Shown: in pieces, positions 1 through 9,119 of the stretch
Position numbering within the stretch: position 1 is the first letter of the stretch
How the letters are laid out: each line of letters opens with the position of its first letter
From: an uncultured Pelagibacteraceae bacterium
GTDB taxonomy: Bacteria; Pseudomonadota; Alphaproteobacteria; Pelagibacterales; Pelagibacteraceae
Length of the DNA: 64,000 nt
Direction of reading: 5' to 3'
Assembly (NCBI GenBank): GCA_902592675.1
Contig: CACJFJ010000001.1
Location: 62,001-126,000, forward strand
Notes under the pieces: generated by a model
What the model saw: the letters and a program-made list of their open reading frames with translations, nothing else
What the model was told of the DNA's origin: nothing
The model's database searches: none
Position numbers and translations under genes: made by a program

Positions 1-626
1 CTGAAAAAGAAAAAATAGATATAGAAAATAAATTGAAAGGCTTTTTTTCTAAAAAAAATATATGGTGTGCATCAAGCACACACGATGGCGAAGAAAAATT
101 TTTGGGACTAGTACATAAGGAGCTTAAAAAAAAATATAAAAATCTCCTTACTATTTTAATTCCAAGACATGTTGAAAGGGTAAAAAAAATAAGTAGCGAC
201 TTAAAATTACTTAATCTCAAAATACATTTACACCATACCAAAGGTAAGATACCTAGTGATACTGATATATATATAGTTAACGCTTATGGGAAAAATAAGT
301 CTTTTTATAATATTTGTAAAAATGTTTTTCTAGGAGGATCTTTAATAAATCACGGAGGACAAAATCCTTTAGAAGCTGTTAGATATGGATGTAATATATT
401 GCATGGTCCTCAAACTTATAATTTCACCGAAATTTATAGTTTCTTAAAAAGAAAAAATATATCTAAAAAAATAAACTCTCAAAAACAAATGGTTTCTCAT
501 TTGGAAAAGCTTTTCTCAAAAAGATCCAGTCAAAAAAAAATACAAAAAAAATTAAATTTTATAGGTCAAAATATTCTAAATAAAACTTATAATGAAGTTA
601 AATTAATTTTAAAAAATGAAATTTAA
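1..626 (+). CDS. waaA: 3-deoxy-D-manno-octulosonic acid (Kdo) transferase, C-terminal part
   Basis: This is the C-terminal part of the Kdo transferase that adds Kdo to lipid IVA at the inner membrane. The frame is open from base 3, before the TTG the ORF track uses as a start, so the gene is cut by the window edge. The family block WCASSTHDGEE opens the C-terminal GT-B domain, followed by an Arg/His segment (IPRHVERV) and the donor-site stretch LGGSLINHGGQNPLEA. It overlaps the following lpxK by 11 bases, giving a waaA-lpxK-lpxL lipid A operon. Only about the last 207 codons are visible. The identification rests on the two motifs plus the neighbours and is firm. Confidence 0.93.
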   Translation, partial: EKEKIDIENKLKGFFSKKNIWCASSTHDGEEKFLGLVHKELKKKYKNLLTILIPRHVERVKKISSDLKLLNLKIHLHHTKGKIPSDTDIYIVNAYGKNKSFYNICKNVFLGGSLINHGGQNPLEAVRYGCNILHGPQTYNFTEIYSFLKRKNISKKINSQKQMVSHLEKLFSKRSSQKKIQKKLNFIGQNILNKTYNEVKLILKNEI

Positions 627-1563
627 AAAGCCCAAATTTTGGGATAAAAAACATCCTAATCTAATATCATACATTTTATTTCCACTCACTTTTCTTTTAG
701 AAGCAAATAATTTTTTGTTAAAATTCAAGTCAAAAAAAAAAATTAAAATCAAAACAATATGTATTGGTAATATTTATTTAGGTGGCACTGGTAAAACTCC
801 AACCACTATAAAAATATATGAAATATTGAAAGAGATGAAATTTAATATTGTTGTTGGAAAAAAATTTTATGCCTCACACCTAGATGAACAGAAACTTTTA
901 CAAAAGAAAACTAATTTAATACAAGACAAAGAAAGAGAAAAAATAATCAAAGAAGCTATAAAAAATGGTTATGATACTTTAGTTTTTGATGACGGTCTTC
1001 AAGATCAAAAAGTCGTCTATGATTTAAATTTAGTTTGTTTTGATTCCCAAAACTTTATAGGAAATGGTCTTTTAATTCCCTCGGGACCTCTTAGAGAAAA
1101 ATTAAATAGTTTGAAGAAATATGATGTGGTAATTTTCAAAGATTCAAATGATAATTTAAAAAATTATATTAATATCATAAAAAAAATAAATCCAAATATT
1201 AAAGTCTTTCAATCCTATCTTAAAATTAAAAACATAAAAGACTTCAACTTAAATAAAGATTATATAATTTTTTCAGGCATAGGAAATTCAAAAAGCTTTA
1301 AAGAAACCTTAATAAATAATAAATTTAATATAATAAAAGAAATTAATTTTCCTGATCATTATCAATATAAAAAAGTAGATCTAATTAAAATTATCAATGA
1401 GGCCAAAAAAATTAATGCTGATATACTTACTACAGAAAAAGATTTTATGAAAATATCAGAATATAATCTTAATAGTATTCATTCTATTAATGTAGATTTA
1501 GTTATTGAGAAAGAAAACATCTTAAGGGAAATCCTAAAAAATAAATTAAATGAAAAATCTTAA
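616..1563 (+). CDS. lpxK: Tetraacyldisaccharide 4'-kinase LpxK
   Basis: LpxK phosphorylates the 4' position of the lipid A disaccharide at the inner membrane. The protein is 315 residues, normal for the family. A hydrophobic N-terminal segment (LISYILFPLTFLLEANNF) is followed by the P-loop GNIYLGGTGKTPTT near residue 52. The family also has the acidic FDDGLQDQ block (about residue 125) and the IPSGPLREKL segment; all are present. Near the C-terminus, LTTEKDFMKI matches the TEKD motif. It overlaps waaA by 11 bases and lpxL by 14, so translation is probably coupled. Confidence is high from the motifs and operon position. Confidence 0.95.
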   Translation: MKFKKPKFWDKKHPNLISYILFPLTFLLEANNFLLKFKSKKKIKIKTICIGNIYLGGTGKTPTTIKIYEILKEMKFNIVVGKKFYASHLDEQKLLQKKTNLIQDKEREKIIKEAIKNGYDTLVFDDGLQDQKVVYDLNLVCFDSQNFIGNGLLIPSGPLREKLNSLKKYDVVIFKDSNDNLKNYINIIKKINPNIKVFQSYLKIKNIKDFNLNKDYIIFSGIGNSKSFKETLINNKFNIIKEINFPDHYQYKKVDLIKIINEAKKINADILTTEKDFMKISEYNLNSIHSINVDLVIEKENILREILKNKLNEKS

Positions 1564-2413
1564 ATATTTAATTCAGTTTTTAGGAATTTTTTTTCTATTT
1601 ATAATTTTCAAAATTCTAGGATTAAAATATTCAATTTTTTTATCTGGAAAATTTTTTAGACTTGTAGGGCCTTTTTTTAGATCAAGAGATTTATGCTTTA
1701 AAAATTTATCAAAGGCTTTTCCTAATAAAGATGATGATCAAAAGAAACGAATTATCGAAAAGATGTGGAACAATTATGGAAAAATTTTTGCGGAATATGT
1801 TTTTATTGAAAATTTTAGGAATGATAAAAGTTTTGCGAATAAAATTAAAATAGAAAATCAAGAACTTTTAAAAAAAATAAAAAGTAAAAGTAAACCTGTA
1901 ATTTTTATATCAGGTCATTTTAATAATTTTGAACTTATGGCGATGCAAATTGAAAAGTCTGGAATTCAATTAGCAGCAATTTATAGACCATTAAATAATA
2001 TTTTTTTGAATCCGATAATGGAAAAAATTAGAAAAAAATATATTTGTAAAAATCAAATCAAAAAAGGAATTTCAGGAACAAAAATGTCATTAAAACATTT
2101 TAAAAATGGAGCATCAATTGCTCTTATGATAGATCAAAGGGTTTCTGAAGGAATAAAGTCAAAGTTTTTTTCTCAAGAAGCTTTAACCACCACAATTCCA
2201 GCTCAATTTGTTAAAAAATTTAATGTGGAAATTGTTCCTGTCTATATTTCACGAAAAGAAAATAACGAATTTATTTTAAAATTTTATGAACCAATAAGTT
2301 TTTCGAAATCAGAAACCATCGATGATATTACTCTCAGACTAAACCAAGTTTTAGAGGGAATGATCGGTCTTAACCCAGATCAATGGATTTGGACGCATAA
2401 CAGATGGAAATAA
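1550..2413 (+). CDS. lpxL: Lipid A biosynthesis lauroyl/myristoyl acyltransferase (LpxL/HtrB family)
   Basis: This late acyltransferase adds a secondary acyl chain to Kdo2-lipid IVA. The 287-residue protein has an N-terminal membrane helix (about residues 8-27). The catalytic HX4D/E box appears as GHFNNFE around residue 122, using Glu instead of the more usual Asp. A downstream MIDQRV segment and the C-terminal NPDQWIWTHNRWK block are family signatures (QW-W-HRRWK type). It ends the waaA-lpxK-lpxL group and is convergent with a DUF2093 gene one base away. Whether it carries lauroyl or another chain cannot be told from sequence. Confidence 0.9.
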   Translation: MKNLKYLIQFLGIFFLFIIFKILGLKYSIFLSGKFFRLVGPFFRSRDLCFKNLSKAFPNKDDDQKKRIIEKMWNNYGKIFAEYVFIENFRNDKSFANKIKIENQELLKKIKSKSKPVIFISGHFNNFELMAMQIEKSGIQLAAIYRPLNNIFLNPIMEKIRKKYICKNQIKKGISGTKMSLKHFKNGASIALMIDQRVSEGIKSKFFSQEALTTTIPAQFVKKFNVEIVPVYISRKENNEFILKFYEPISFSKSETIDDITLRLNQVLEGMIGLNPDQWIWTHNRWK

Positions 2414-2414
2414 T

Positions 2415-2606
2415 TTAATTTTTTGACTCTTTCTTAATTGAAGCCTCTTTATATGAAAAGTAAGGCTCTTGAAGCTCAACATTCCAATAATTTAAGTCTT
2501 TGAGAGAAATTTGTTTGCCTGAAACTGCACATATTACATAATCTCCTTCCTTAATTACTTGAAAATTATTAGGCAAATATTTTAATTTAGCTAATTTTTT
2601 AAACAT
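2415..2606 (-). CDS. DUF2093 family small protein
   Basis: This 63-residue protein matches the alphaproteobacterial DUF2093 family. The recognisable block is LAKLKYLPNNFQVIKEGDYVICAVSGKQISLKDLNYWNVELQEPY, close to the usual 'AKLRYLP..F.V..PGDYVxCAVTGxxIPLxxLxYWxVxxQE' pattern. It has one cysteine, no signal peptide and no membrane segment. It is divergent from purD with a 25-base gap, a neighbourhood I recall for this family in other alphaproteobacteria. No function is known to me. Confidence 0.85.
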   Translation of the reverse strand: MFKKLAKLKYLPNNFQVIKEGDYVICAVSGKQISLKDLNYWNVELQEPYFSYKEASIKKESKN

Positions 2607-2631
2607 TTTTAGATATATAATATATTATTTT

Positions 2632-3894
2632 ATGAAAGTTGGAATAATTGGAAGTGGTGGAAGAGAGCATGCAATATGCTATTCATTAAAAAAATCAAAT
2701 AATATAGATGAAATATTTTGTTTTCCAGGAAACGCTGGAACAAAAAAAATAGCAGAAAACATTAATATTAATTTATCAAATTTTGAGGAATTAAAAAACT
2801 TCATCATATCAAAAAATATTGATTTAATAATCATAGGTCCTGAAAAGCCCTTGGTTGATGGTTTGGTTGATTTTTTAGAGGAGAATAAGATAAATGTTTT
2901 TGGACCGAATAAAATTGCTTCTCAACTTGAGGGTTCAAAAATTTTTACCAAAAACTTGTGTAAGAAATATGGAATTCCAACCGCAAACTTTGGAGTATTT
3001 TTCTCAGAAGTTGATGCGATTAAGTTTTTAGAAGAAGCAAAATTTCCTATAGTTGTTAAGGCAGATGGATTAGCTGCTGGTAAAGGTGTTTATATTTGTG
3101 AGAAAAAAGATGAAGCTTTTCAAGCTACTAAAGAAATATTTCAAGGAAAATTTGGCTTGGCAAAAAAAATTCTTATCGAAGAGTTTTTGTCAGGAGAGGA
3201 AATGAGTTTTTTTATTATATCTGACGGAAAAACTTATAAAACTTTTTGTACTGCGCAAGACCATAAAAGAGCTTTGGAGGGAGATAAGGGTAAAAACACA
3301 GGTGGAATGGGTGCATATTCTCCATCAAGATTGGAAAGCAATCATCTTAATAAAAAAATAATAGAAAAAATCATTAAACCTACACTAATTGGATTAAATG
3401 ACTTAGGAACAAGTTATGTTGGTTTTCTTTATGCCGGCCTTATGATTGTGGAAAACGAACCTTATTTAATTGAATACAATGTAAGAATGGGCGATCCAGA
3501 GTGTCAAACAATATTACCCAGGCTAAAAACCGATTTTGGTAAAGTTATAAATGCATGTATAAACAAAAAATTAGACTCGATCGAATTTGATTGGCATGAT
3601 GAAAAATCTTTATGTATTGTTTTGTGTTCAAAAGGATATCCTGATGATTATATCAACAATCAAGAGATAAAAAACTTAGAAAAAGTTTCTTTAAAAGAAA
3701 ATGAATTTATCTTTCATGCTGGAACAAAAGCACAAGAAAACAAAATTTTTTCTAATGGTGGAAGGGTATTAAATTTTGTGATTAGATCAAATAACTTCCA
3801 AAGAAATAGAGAAAAAGCAATAAAAATTATAAATCAAATTGATTGGCATAACGGTTTTTTTAGAAAAGATATAGGCTATAAAGTAATTGATTAA
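2632..3894 (+). CDS. purD: Phosphoribosylamine-glycine ligase (GAR synthetase)
   Basis: PurD catalyses ATP-dependent joining of 5-phosphoribosylamine and glycine in de novo purine synthesis. The 420-residue protein starts with the family N-terminus MKVGIIGSGGREHAI. ATP-grasp elements follow: VVKADGLAAGKGV (about residue 143), EEFLSGEEMSFF, the DHKRALEGDKGKNTGGMGAYSP block (about residues 210-228) and the metal-binding EYNVRMGDPECQ (about residue 283). The C-terminal domain ends with DIGYKVID. Its stop overlaps the rsmD start by one base (TAATG), so the two are probably co-translated. Confidence 0.97.
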   Translation: MKVGIIGSGGREHAICYSLKKSNNIDEIFCFPGNAGTKKIAENININLSNFEELKNFIISKNIDLIIIGPEKPLVDGLVDFLEENKINVFGPNKIASQLEGSKIFTKNLCKKYGIPTANFGVFFSEVDAIKFLEEAKFPIVVKADGLAAGKGVYICEKKDEAFQATKEIFQGKFGLAKKILIEEFLSGEEMSFFIISDGKTYKTFCTAQDHKRALEGDKGKNTGGMGAYSPSRLESNHLNKKIIEKIIKPTLIGLNDLGTSYVGFLYAGLMIVENEPYLIEYNVRMGDPECQTILPRLKTDFGKVINACINKKLDSIEFDWHDEKSLCIVLCSKGYPDDYINNQEIKNLEKVSLKENEFIFHAGTKAQENKIFSNGGRVLNFVIRSNNFQRNREKAIKIINQIDWHNGFFRKDIGYKVID

Positions 3895-4463
3895 TGAGAA
3901 TTGTTGGTGGAAATTTAAAAGGAAGAAAAATATTTCAACCAAGAGATGTCAAAACTCGACCGTTAAAAGATTTGGTCAAAGAATCAATATTTAATCTGTT
4001 AAATCATTCAAATAAGTTCAATTTAGATTTGAATAAATCAAGTATTTTAGACTGTTTTTCTGGGACAGGTTCTTTTGGTTTAGAATGTCTATCAAGAGGA
4101 GCTAATGATGTGACATTTGTTGAGAATTATAAACCCTCGTATGATATCTTAAAAAAAAACATCCATAATTTAAATCTAAAAGAAAATTCAAGATTGTATC
4201 AAAAAGATTTTTTTAAATTTCTGGATGAAAATCTTAATAGTGATTATTATTTTGATTTGATATTTTTAGATCCTCCTTACAGAATGCAGAAAGTCAGCTT
4301 TATCATTCAAAAAATAAAGAAAATAAAAATTTTAAAAAAAAAAGGTTTATTAATCTTACATCGTCATAAAAAAGAAAATCTTGAAATTTCGAAAGATTTA
4401 GAAATATTAGATTGTAGAATTTATGGTATTTCTAAAATTATAATTGGATATTTAGGTTCTTAG
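3894..4463 (+). CDS. rsmD: 16S rRNA (guanine(966)-N(2))-methyltransferase RsmD
   Basis: RsmD methylates N2 of G966 of 16S rRNA using S-adenosylmethionine. The 189-residue protein begins MRIVGGNLKGRKI, the typical RsmD start, and has RPLKDLVKESIFNLL at about residue 26. The SAM-binding segment is LDCFSGTGSFGLECLSRGA and the catalytic motif IV is LDPPY (about residue 125). It starts on the last base of the purD stop codon. Its 3' end overlaps that of the convergent pgi by 12 bases. Confidence 0.95.
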   Translation: MRIVGGNLKGRKIFQPRDVKTRPLKDLVKESIFNLLNHSNKFNLDLNKSSILDCFSGTGSFGLECLSRGANDVTFVENYKPSYDILKKNIHNLNLKENSRLYQKDFFKFLDENLNSDYYFDLIFLDPPYRMQKVSFIIQKIKKIKILKKKGLLILHRHKKENLEISKDLEILDCRIYGISKIIIGYLGS

Positions 4464-5615
4464 TAAAAGATTTTTTGTTTTTTTTTTAAGAATTTCTACG
4501 GCTGGCTGGTCATACGGATTAATTCTCAAAGCCTTAGCTAAAAGAATTGTCTCTAATATGAAAAAAGTAAACAATTCTCCTAAAGTTTCTTCACTTCTAT
4601 TATTAATAAAAAAACTTCTGAATGGTATATTTCTCTGACTAAAAATGCTCTCAGTTGCAGAAAATTGTTTATACGAAATATCATTCAGGTTTTTACCTTT
4701 TAAATAAAAATGGGAGTCTAAAAGATTCTTATTTAGAATTTTCTTCGGAGATTTTTCTTTTGAAAAAAAAAGCGTAAAAAAATTATTTTTTGGACCATCT
4801 AAATATAATTGCATCAGACTATGATTATCTGCAGGCATATTTGAAATTACCGGTAATATACCTTGTTTTTTTTTACCTAAACTCTCAGCGACTAACTGCT
4901 GATACCAATTAAAAAAATCTGTTGAGTTTTTATCATAATTAATAATGATTGAATTACTTTTTTTTTTTTTAATAAGATTAAGCAAACCTGAAACATTTGA
5001 AATAAGCGAATTAATAAAATTTCTATCTTTTATAAGATAATTATATCTTTTAAACTTTTTTTGATTTAATCCCATTAATTCTGCAGGCAACATTCCAACT
5101 TCCGATAGGACTGAATACCTGCCTCCTATATAGTTGTTATGATCAATTACATCAGATTTTAATTTCGTTGCTATAGTTTTTAAATAACTACTTTTATTTT
5201 CTGTTATAAAAATATTCTCATGGTTTTTTTTCGAAATTACATTAAAATTTGCAATTGTTTCAAGTGTATTCCCCGACTTTGATATAATTAAATTTAGCAT
5301 TTTTTTTTTATTAGAAATATTCTGAAATTCATGAAAATTATCAATAAAGTTGAAATTTTTTTTTATTCTTTTTCTTAAAAAGTTATATATAGATTTTGAG
5401 CCCAAAATTGATCCACCCATACCTATTAAATTAATATCGTTAAATTTTTTTAATGACATAATTTTTTTTTTGGTAAATTTATTTGGATAGTTATCTGCAA
5501 GAGATTTCAAGATTTGATTATTTTCCTTAATTAAATGTTTAAATAATTTTGAAATTTTTTTATTATCTGTTTTTCTTTTAAAACTCTTATAAAAGATATT
5601 TTTTGATATTTTCAT
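4452..5615 (-). CDS. pgi: Glucose-6-phosphate isomerase
   Basis: This enzyme interconverts glucose-6-phosphate and fructose-6-phosphate. Visible family motifs are GMGGSILGSK (about residue 66), the sugar-phosphate-binding ISKSGNTLET (about residue 112), the PGI signature GGRYSVLSEVGMLP (about residue 163), QLVAESLGKKKQGILPV and the C-terminal NPYDQPAVE. At 387 residues it is much shorter than the roughly 550-residue enterobacterial enzyme, but the core motifs are intact, so it is a compact form rather than a fragment. It is last in the HAD-ribF-ileS-lspA-bamF-pgi operon and overlaps its upstream neighbour by 4 bases. Confidence 0.92.
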   Translation of the reverse strand: MKISKNIFYKSFKRKTDNKKISKLFKHLIKENNQILKSLADNYPNKFTKKKIMSLKKFNDINLIGMGGSILGSKSIYNFLRKRIKKNFNFIDNFHEFQNISNKKKMLNLIISKSGNTLETIANFNVISKKNHENIFITENKSSYLKTIATKLKSDVIDHNNYIGGRYSVLSEVGMLPAELMGLNQKKFKRYNYLIKDRNFINSLISNVSGLLNLIKKKKSNSIIINYDKNSTDFFNWYQQLVAESLGKKKQGILPVISNMPADNHSLMQLYLDGPKNNFFTLFFSKEKSPKKILNKNLLDSHFYLKGKNLNDISYKQFSATESIFSQRNIPFRSFFINNRSEETLGELFTFFILETILLAKALRINPYDQPAVEILKKKTKNLLLRT

Positions 5616-5923
5616 CTATTTTTAATTTTTTCTAAAATAATTTTTTCTACAGATGAAGGATTTGAATTTGTTATCTCTTGATCATCTAGAATTTCTTCAT
5701 TCTTAATCAAAAGTTCAATATTATTAATTTTATCATCTTGTTTTTGAATTTCTGCATCTAAAGGTTTTGGTAAATCTCCAAATTCAGGAGGTTGAACTAA
5801 CGGGTTTTTCTTTTTAATTAAAAATTCATCAGTATTAGTTCGTTTTTTTCCAGTTAATCCATCCTTAACAGCTTGGCATGAGGATATGCTCAATAACAGA
5901 AATAAAAATATTAATAATTTCAT
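5612..5923 (-). CDS. Small outer-membrane lipoprotein, DUF3035/BamF-like
   Basis: This is a 103-residue predicted lipoprotein. A short signal peptide (MKLLIFLFLLLSIS) ends in a lipobox with Cys16 (SISSC). After it comes a short conserved-looking stretch, EFLIKKKNPLVQPPEFGDLPKP, then a low-complexity acidic tail. The 'PLV.PP.F..LP.P' pattern and its place directly after lspA fit the alphaproteobacterial DUF3035 family, which I recall as BamF, an accessory lipoprotein of the outer-membrane beta-barrel assembly complex. It overlaps lspA and pgi by 4 bases each. The family call is from memory of pattern and synteny; the lipoprotein call is firm. Confidence 0.7.
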   Translation of the reverse strand: MKLLIFLFLLLSISSCQAVKDGLTGKKRTNTDEFLIKKKNPLVQPPEFGDLPKPLDAEIQKQDDKINNIELLIKNEEILDDQEITNSNPSSVEKIILEKIKNR

Positions 5924-6405
5924 ATTTTTTTTTTAAACGTCACTTCATTTAATATCAAAAGTAATACGCCAATTGTTATGAATATATCAGCGACATTGAA
6001 TATAAACCAATGAAAATCTCCAAAATGGAAATCAATAAAATCTGGCACTGAAGAATAATATAGTCTGTCAAAAATATTTCCTAATGAACCTCCAAAAACC
6101 ATAGTAAAAGCTAATTTTTCTAGCCCATTTGTCTTTATAATCATCCATAATATAACTATAGTTATCAAACATATTAAGCCAGTTAATGTGTCATAATAAA
6201 ATTTTTGATCAAATGATAATAAGCCAAATGCTATTCCCTCGTTCCAAACTAAGTCAATATTTAAATATTTAGACTCAAATAATTCAGCAGATAAACTTTT
6301 TTCATTTTTAGAAATTACGTATACTTTTGAAAATCTATCAAGAGCAAAGATGCTTAGAATTATTAAAAAATTTATGACAAAATTTTTATTTAAGAAATTT
6401 GACAT
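5920..6405 (-). CDS. lspA: Lipoprotein signal peptidase (signal peptidase II)
   Basis: LspA cleaves signal peptides from prolipoproteins at the lipid-modified Cys. The 161-residue protein has about four membrane segments. Both catalytic aspartate motifs are present: GNIFDRLYYSSVPDFIDF (about residues 108-125) and FNVADIFITIGV (about residue 138). The N-terminal ALDRFSKVYV matches the D-x-x-(S/T)-K start of the family. It overlaps the ileS end by 16 bases, a common ileS-lspA coupling. Several predicted lipoproteins in this window are plausible substrates. Confidence 0.96.
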   Translation of the reverse strand: MSNFLNKNFVINFLIILSIFALDRFSKVYVISKNEKSLSAELFESKYLNIDLVWNEGIAFGLLSFDQKFYYDTLTGLICLITIVILWMIIKTNGLEKLAFTMVFGGSLGNIFDRLYYSSVPDFIDFHFGDFHWFIFNVADIFITIGVLLLILNEVTFKKKI

Positions 6406-9119
6406 TTAGGGTGTCTCTCACAAGGATCTTTTCTTATCTTCCAACAAACTGCACATTTATTTCCAGACGCTTTTTTAGTCTCAACTAAAATATCCGATTG
6501 ATTATCAAAGTTAATATCAGATTTTGACACAATACAAAGTTCGGACAAATCAATATCTTTGACTATCTGCTTATATTTTTCATTAAGTTTGACGTCAAGA
6601 TTTGCTTCTAAACTTGAACCAATTTCTTTACTTGCCCTTTTTTCCTCAATACTGATGTTGCACACATCTCTAATTTTCATTAATTCAGACCATTTCTCCT
6701 CTAGTTTTTGATTTTTAAATTTATCCGGAAATTTCAAAAACTTTTCTAAATGAATGCTTTTACTTTTCGATGACACCAATTGGTAAATTTCCTCAGTTGT
6801 AAATGATAAAATTGGGGCAAACCATCTGAGTAAAGACTTTAGTAAAACATTCAAAATTTTAACACATGACTTTCTTTTCTCGGAATTAACTGAGTCACAA
6901 TATAAAGCGTCTTTTCTAATATCAAAATAAAATGCTGACAAATCCACAGTACAAAAATTTAACAATTCTTTATAGAGGTTATGGAAATCGTATTTTTGAA
7001 AACAAGTTTCAAATTTTTTATTGAGAGAATACATCTTACTTAGCATAAACTTCTCTAGCTCAGGTAAACTTTCAGTATCTAATTTATCTAAGTTAATATC
7101 TTCAAATTTATCATTAATATTTCCTAATAAATATCTGAATGTATTTCTTATTTTACGATAAGACTCAGAGTGCTGATCTAATATAGAATAATCTATTCTC
7201 AAATCCTCAGCATAATTAGATGCGGCTACCCAAATTCTTAAAATATCAGCACCATATTTTTTTAAAATGTCCTCTGGTGCGATTACATTTCCAAGAGATT
7301 TTGACATTTTAAGACCTTTTCCATCTACGACAAATCCATGAGATAAAATTGACTCAAATGGAGCTTTGCCTCTTGTCCCACAAGACTCTAATAACGAGGA
7401 GTGGAACCAGCCTCTATGTTGATCTGATCCCTCTAAATACATAGATGCAGGCCATTTAAGATCTTTTCTTTTTTCTAAAACAAAAGAATGAGTTGATCCA
7501 CTGTCAAACCAAACTTCTACAATATCACTAAGTTTATTAAAATCTTGTGCGTTATATTTATCACCTAAAAATTTTTGTGGATCATCAGAAAACCAGCAGT
7601 CCGAACCCTCTTTTTCATAAATATTTGCAATATTTTCAAATACTTCATCATCAATTAAAATTTCATTAGACTTTTTGTTTACAAAGATTGGAAGGGGTAC
7701 GCCCCATACTCTTTGTCTTGATACACACCAATCTGGTCTTGTTTCAATCATTGATTTCAATCTTTCTTTACCTTTACTTGGATAAAAAGTTGTATCATCT
7801 ATTGCTTTTAAAGCTTTACTTCTAAGTTTATGACTTTCCATAGAAATAAACCATTGTGGTGTTGCTCTATGAACTAAAGGGGCTTTTGATCTCCAAGAGT
7901 GAGGATAAGAGTGAACTAGTTCACCATTAGACAGAAGATTATTTTGATCTTTTAACTTTTCAATAACAATGGGATTGGCCTTAAAAATATGCAAACCTTC
8001 AAACAATGAAACATTTTTTGTATATTTTCCGTCATCATCAACGGTCTCAATAGCTTTAATTCCATTATTTAAACAAAGATTAAAATCATCGGGTCCGTGA
8101 CTTGGTGCACAATGAACAATGCCTGTTCCTTGTTCTGTTGTAACAAATCGAGCTTCTAACATTGGAATATCGTGGTCATAACCTAAATTAAAAAATGGAT
8201 GCTTGCAGATAGTATCTTTTAAATCTTTTCCTTTAAATTTTTTTAAATTCTTAAATTCTTTTATCCCACAATCTTTTAAAACTGAATCCAATAATGCCTC
8301 TGAAATAATGATCTTTTTATTTTTAAAATTTCCTTCATCGCTTATTTGAATTATCAAATAATCTAAACTTTCGTTGTAAGCTAAAGCTTTATTTGCCGGT
8401 ATCGTCCAAGGAGTGGTTGTCCAAATAACAATGTTACAATCATTTAATTCCTTTACTTTTGATGATTTTACTGGAAAGCAAGCGTAGATAGTATCAGATT
8501 TGTGATCTTGATATTCAACTTCTGCATCGGCTAAGGCAGTTTTTTCTACTGTCGACCATAAAACTGGTTTAAATCCTCTATAAAGGCTTCCGTCTTTTAA
8601 AAATTTCCCAAGCTCTCTAACAATTTGTGCCTCTGCATCATAACTCATTGTTGAATAGTAATTTTCCCAATCACCAACCACACCTAATCTTTTAAATTGA
8701 TCTTTATGGATCTCTATCCATTTTTCTGCAAAAGTTCGGCATTCTTTTCTAAATTCTACAATTGGAACGTCATTTTTATTTTTTTTATTCTTTTTATATT
8801 GTTCCTCAATTTTCCACTCAATAGGTAAACCATGGCAATCCCAGCCTGGTACATATACAGAGTCTTTACCATCCATTTGATGGAACTTTACAATAATATC
8901 TTTTAATATTTTATTTAAAGCAGTACCCATATGTATATTTCCATTTGCATATGGAGGACCATCGTGAAGCACAAATTTTTCCTCTCCTTTTCTTGAATTC
9001 CTCAACTCTTTATAAAGATCAATTTTTTTCCAAAATTCTAATATTTCTGGCTCTCTAATTGGTAGATTTGCTTTCATTGAAAAAGCTGTTTTCGGTAAAT
9101 TAATTTGGCTTTTGTTCAT
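6390..9119 (-). CDS. ileS: Isoleucyl-tRNA synthetase
   Basis: This class I synthetase charges tRNA-Ile. The 909-residue protein has the HIGH-type motif in GPPYANGNIHMGTALNKILKD (about residue 55), the CP1 editing-domain segment WTTTPWTIPANKALA, the binding site LEGSDQHRGWFHSSLL and the KMSKSLGN loop (about residue 605). The C-terminus carries a four-cysteine zinc motif (CAVCWKIRKDPCERHPKC). The length is typical of the bacterial type. It overlaps ribF by 4 bases upstream and lspA by 16 downstream. Confidence 0.98.
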   Translation of the reverse strand: MNKSQINLPKTAFSMKANLPIREPEILEFWKKIDLYKELRNSRKGEEKFVLHDGPPYANGNIHMGTALNKILKDIIVKFHQMDGKDSVYVPGWDCHGLPIEWKIEEQYKKNKKNKNDVPIVEFRKECRTFAEKWIEIHKDQFKRLGVVGDWENYYSTMSYDAEAQIVRELGKFLKDGSLYRGFKPVLWSTVEKTALADAEVEYQDHKSDTIYACFPVKSSKVKELNDCNIVIWTTTPWTIPANKALAYNESLDYLIIQISDEGNFKNKKIIISEALLDSVLKDCGIKEFKNLKKFKGKDLKDTICKHPFFNLGYDHDIPMLEARFVTTEQGTGIVHCAPSHGPDDFNLCLNNGIKAIETVDDDGKYTKNVSLFEGLHIFKANPIVIEKLKDQNNLLSNGELVHSYPHSWRSKAPLVHRATPQWFISMESHKLRSKALKAIDDTTFYPSKGKERLKSMIETRPDWCVSRQRVWGVPLPIFVNKKSNEILIDDEVFENIANIYEKEGSDCWFSDDPQKFLGDKYNAQDFNKLSDIVEVWFDSGSTHSFVLEKRKDLKWPASMYLEGSDQHRGWFHSSLLESCGTRGKAPFESILSHGFVVDGKGLKMSKSLGNVIAPEDILKKYGADILRIWVAASNYAEDLRIDYSILDQHSESYRKIRNTFRYLLGNINDKFEDINLDKLDTESLPELEKFMLSKMYSLNKKFETCFQKYDFHNLYKELLNFCTVDLSAFYFDIRKDALYCDSVNSEKRKSCVKILNVLLKSLLRWFAPILSFTTEEIYQLVSSKSKSIHLEKFLKFPDKFKNQKLEEKWSELMKIRDVCNISIEEKRASKEIGSSLEANLDVKLNEKYKQIVKDIDLSELCIVSKSDINFDNQSDILVETKKASGNKCAVCWKIRKDPCERHPKCQIS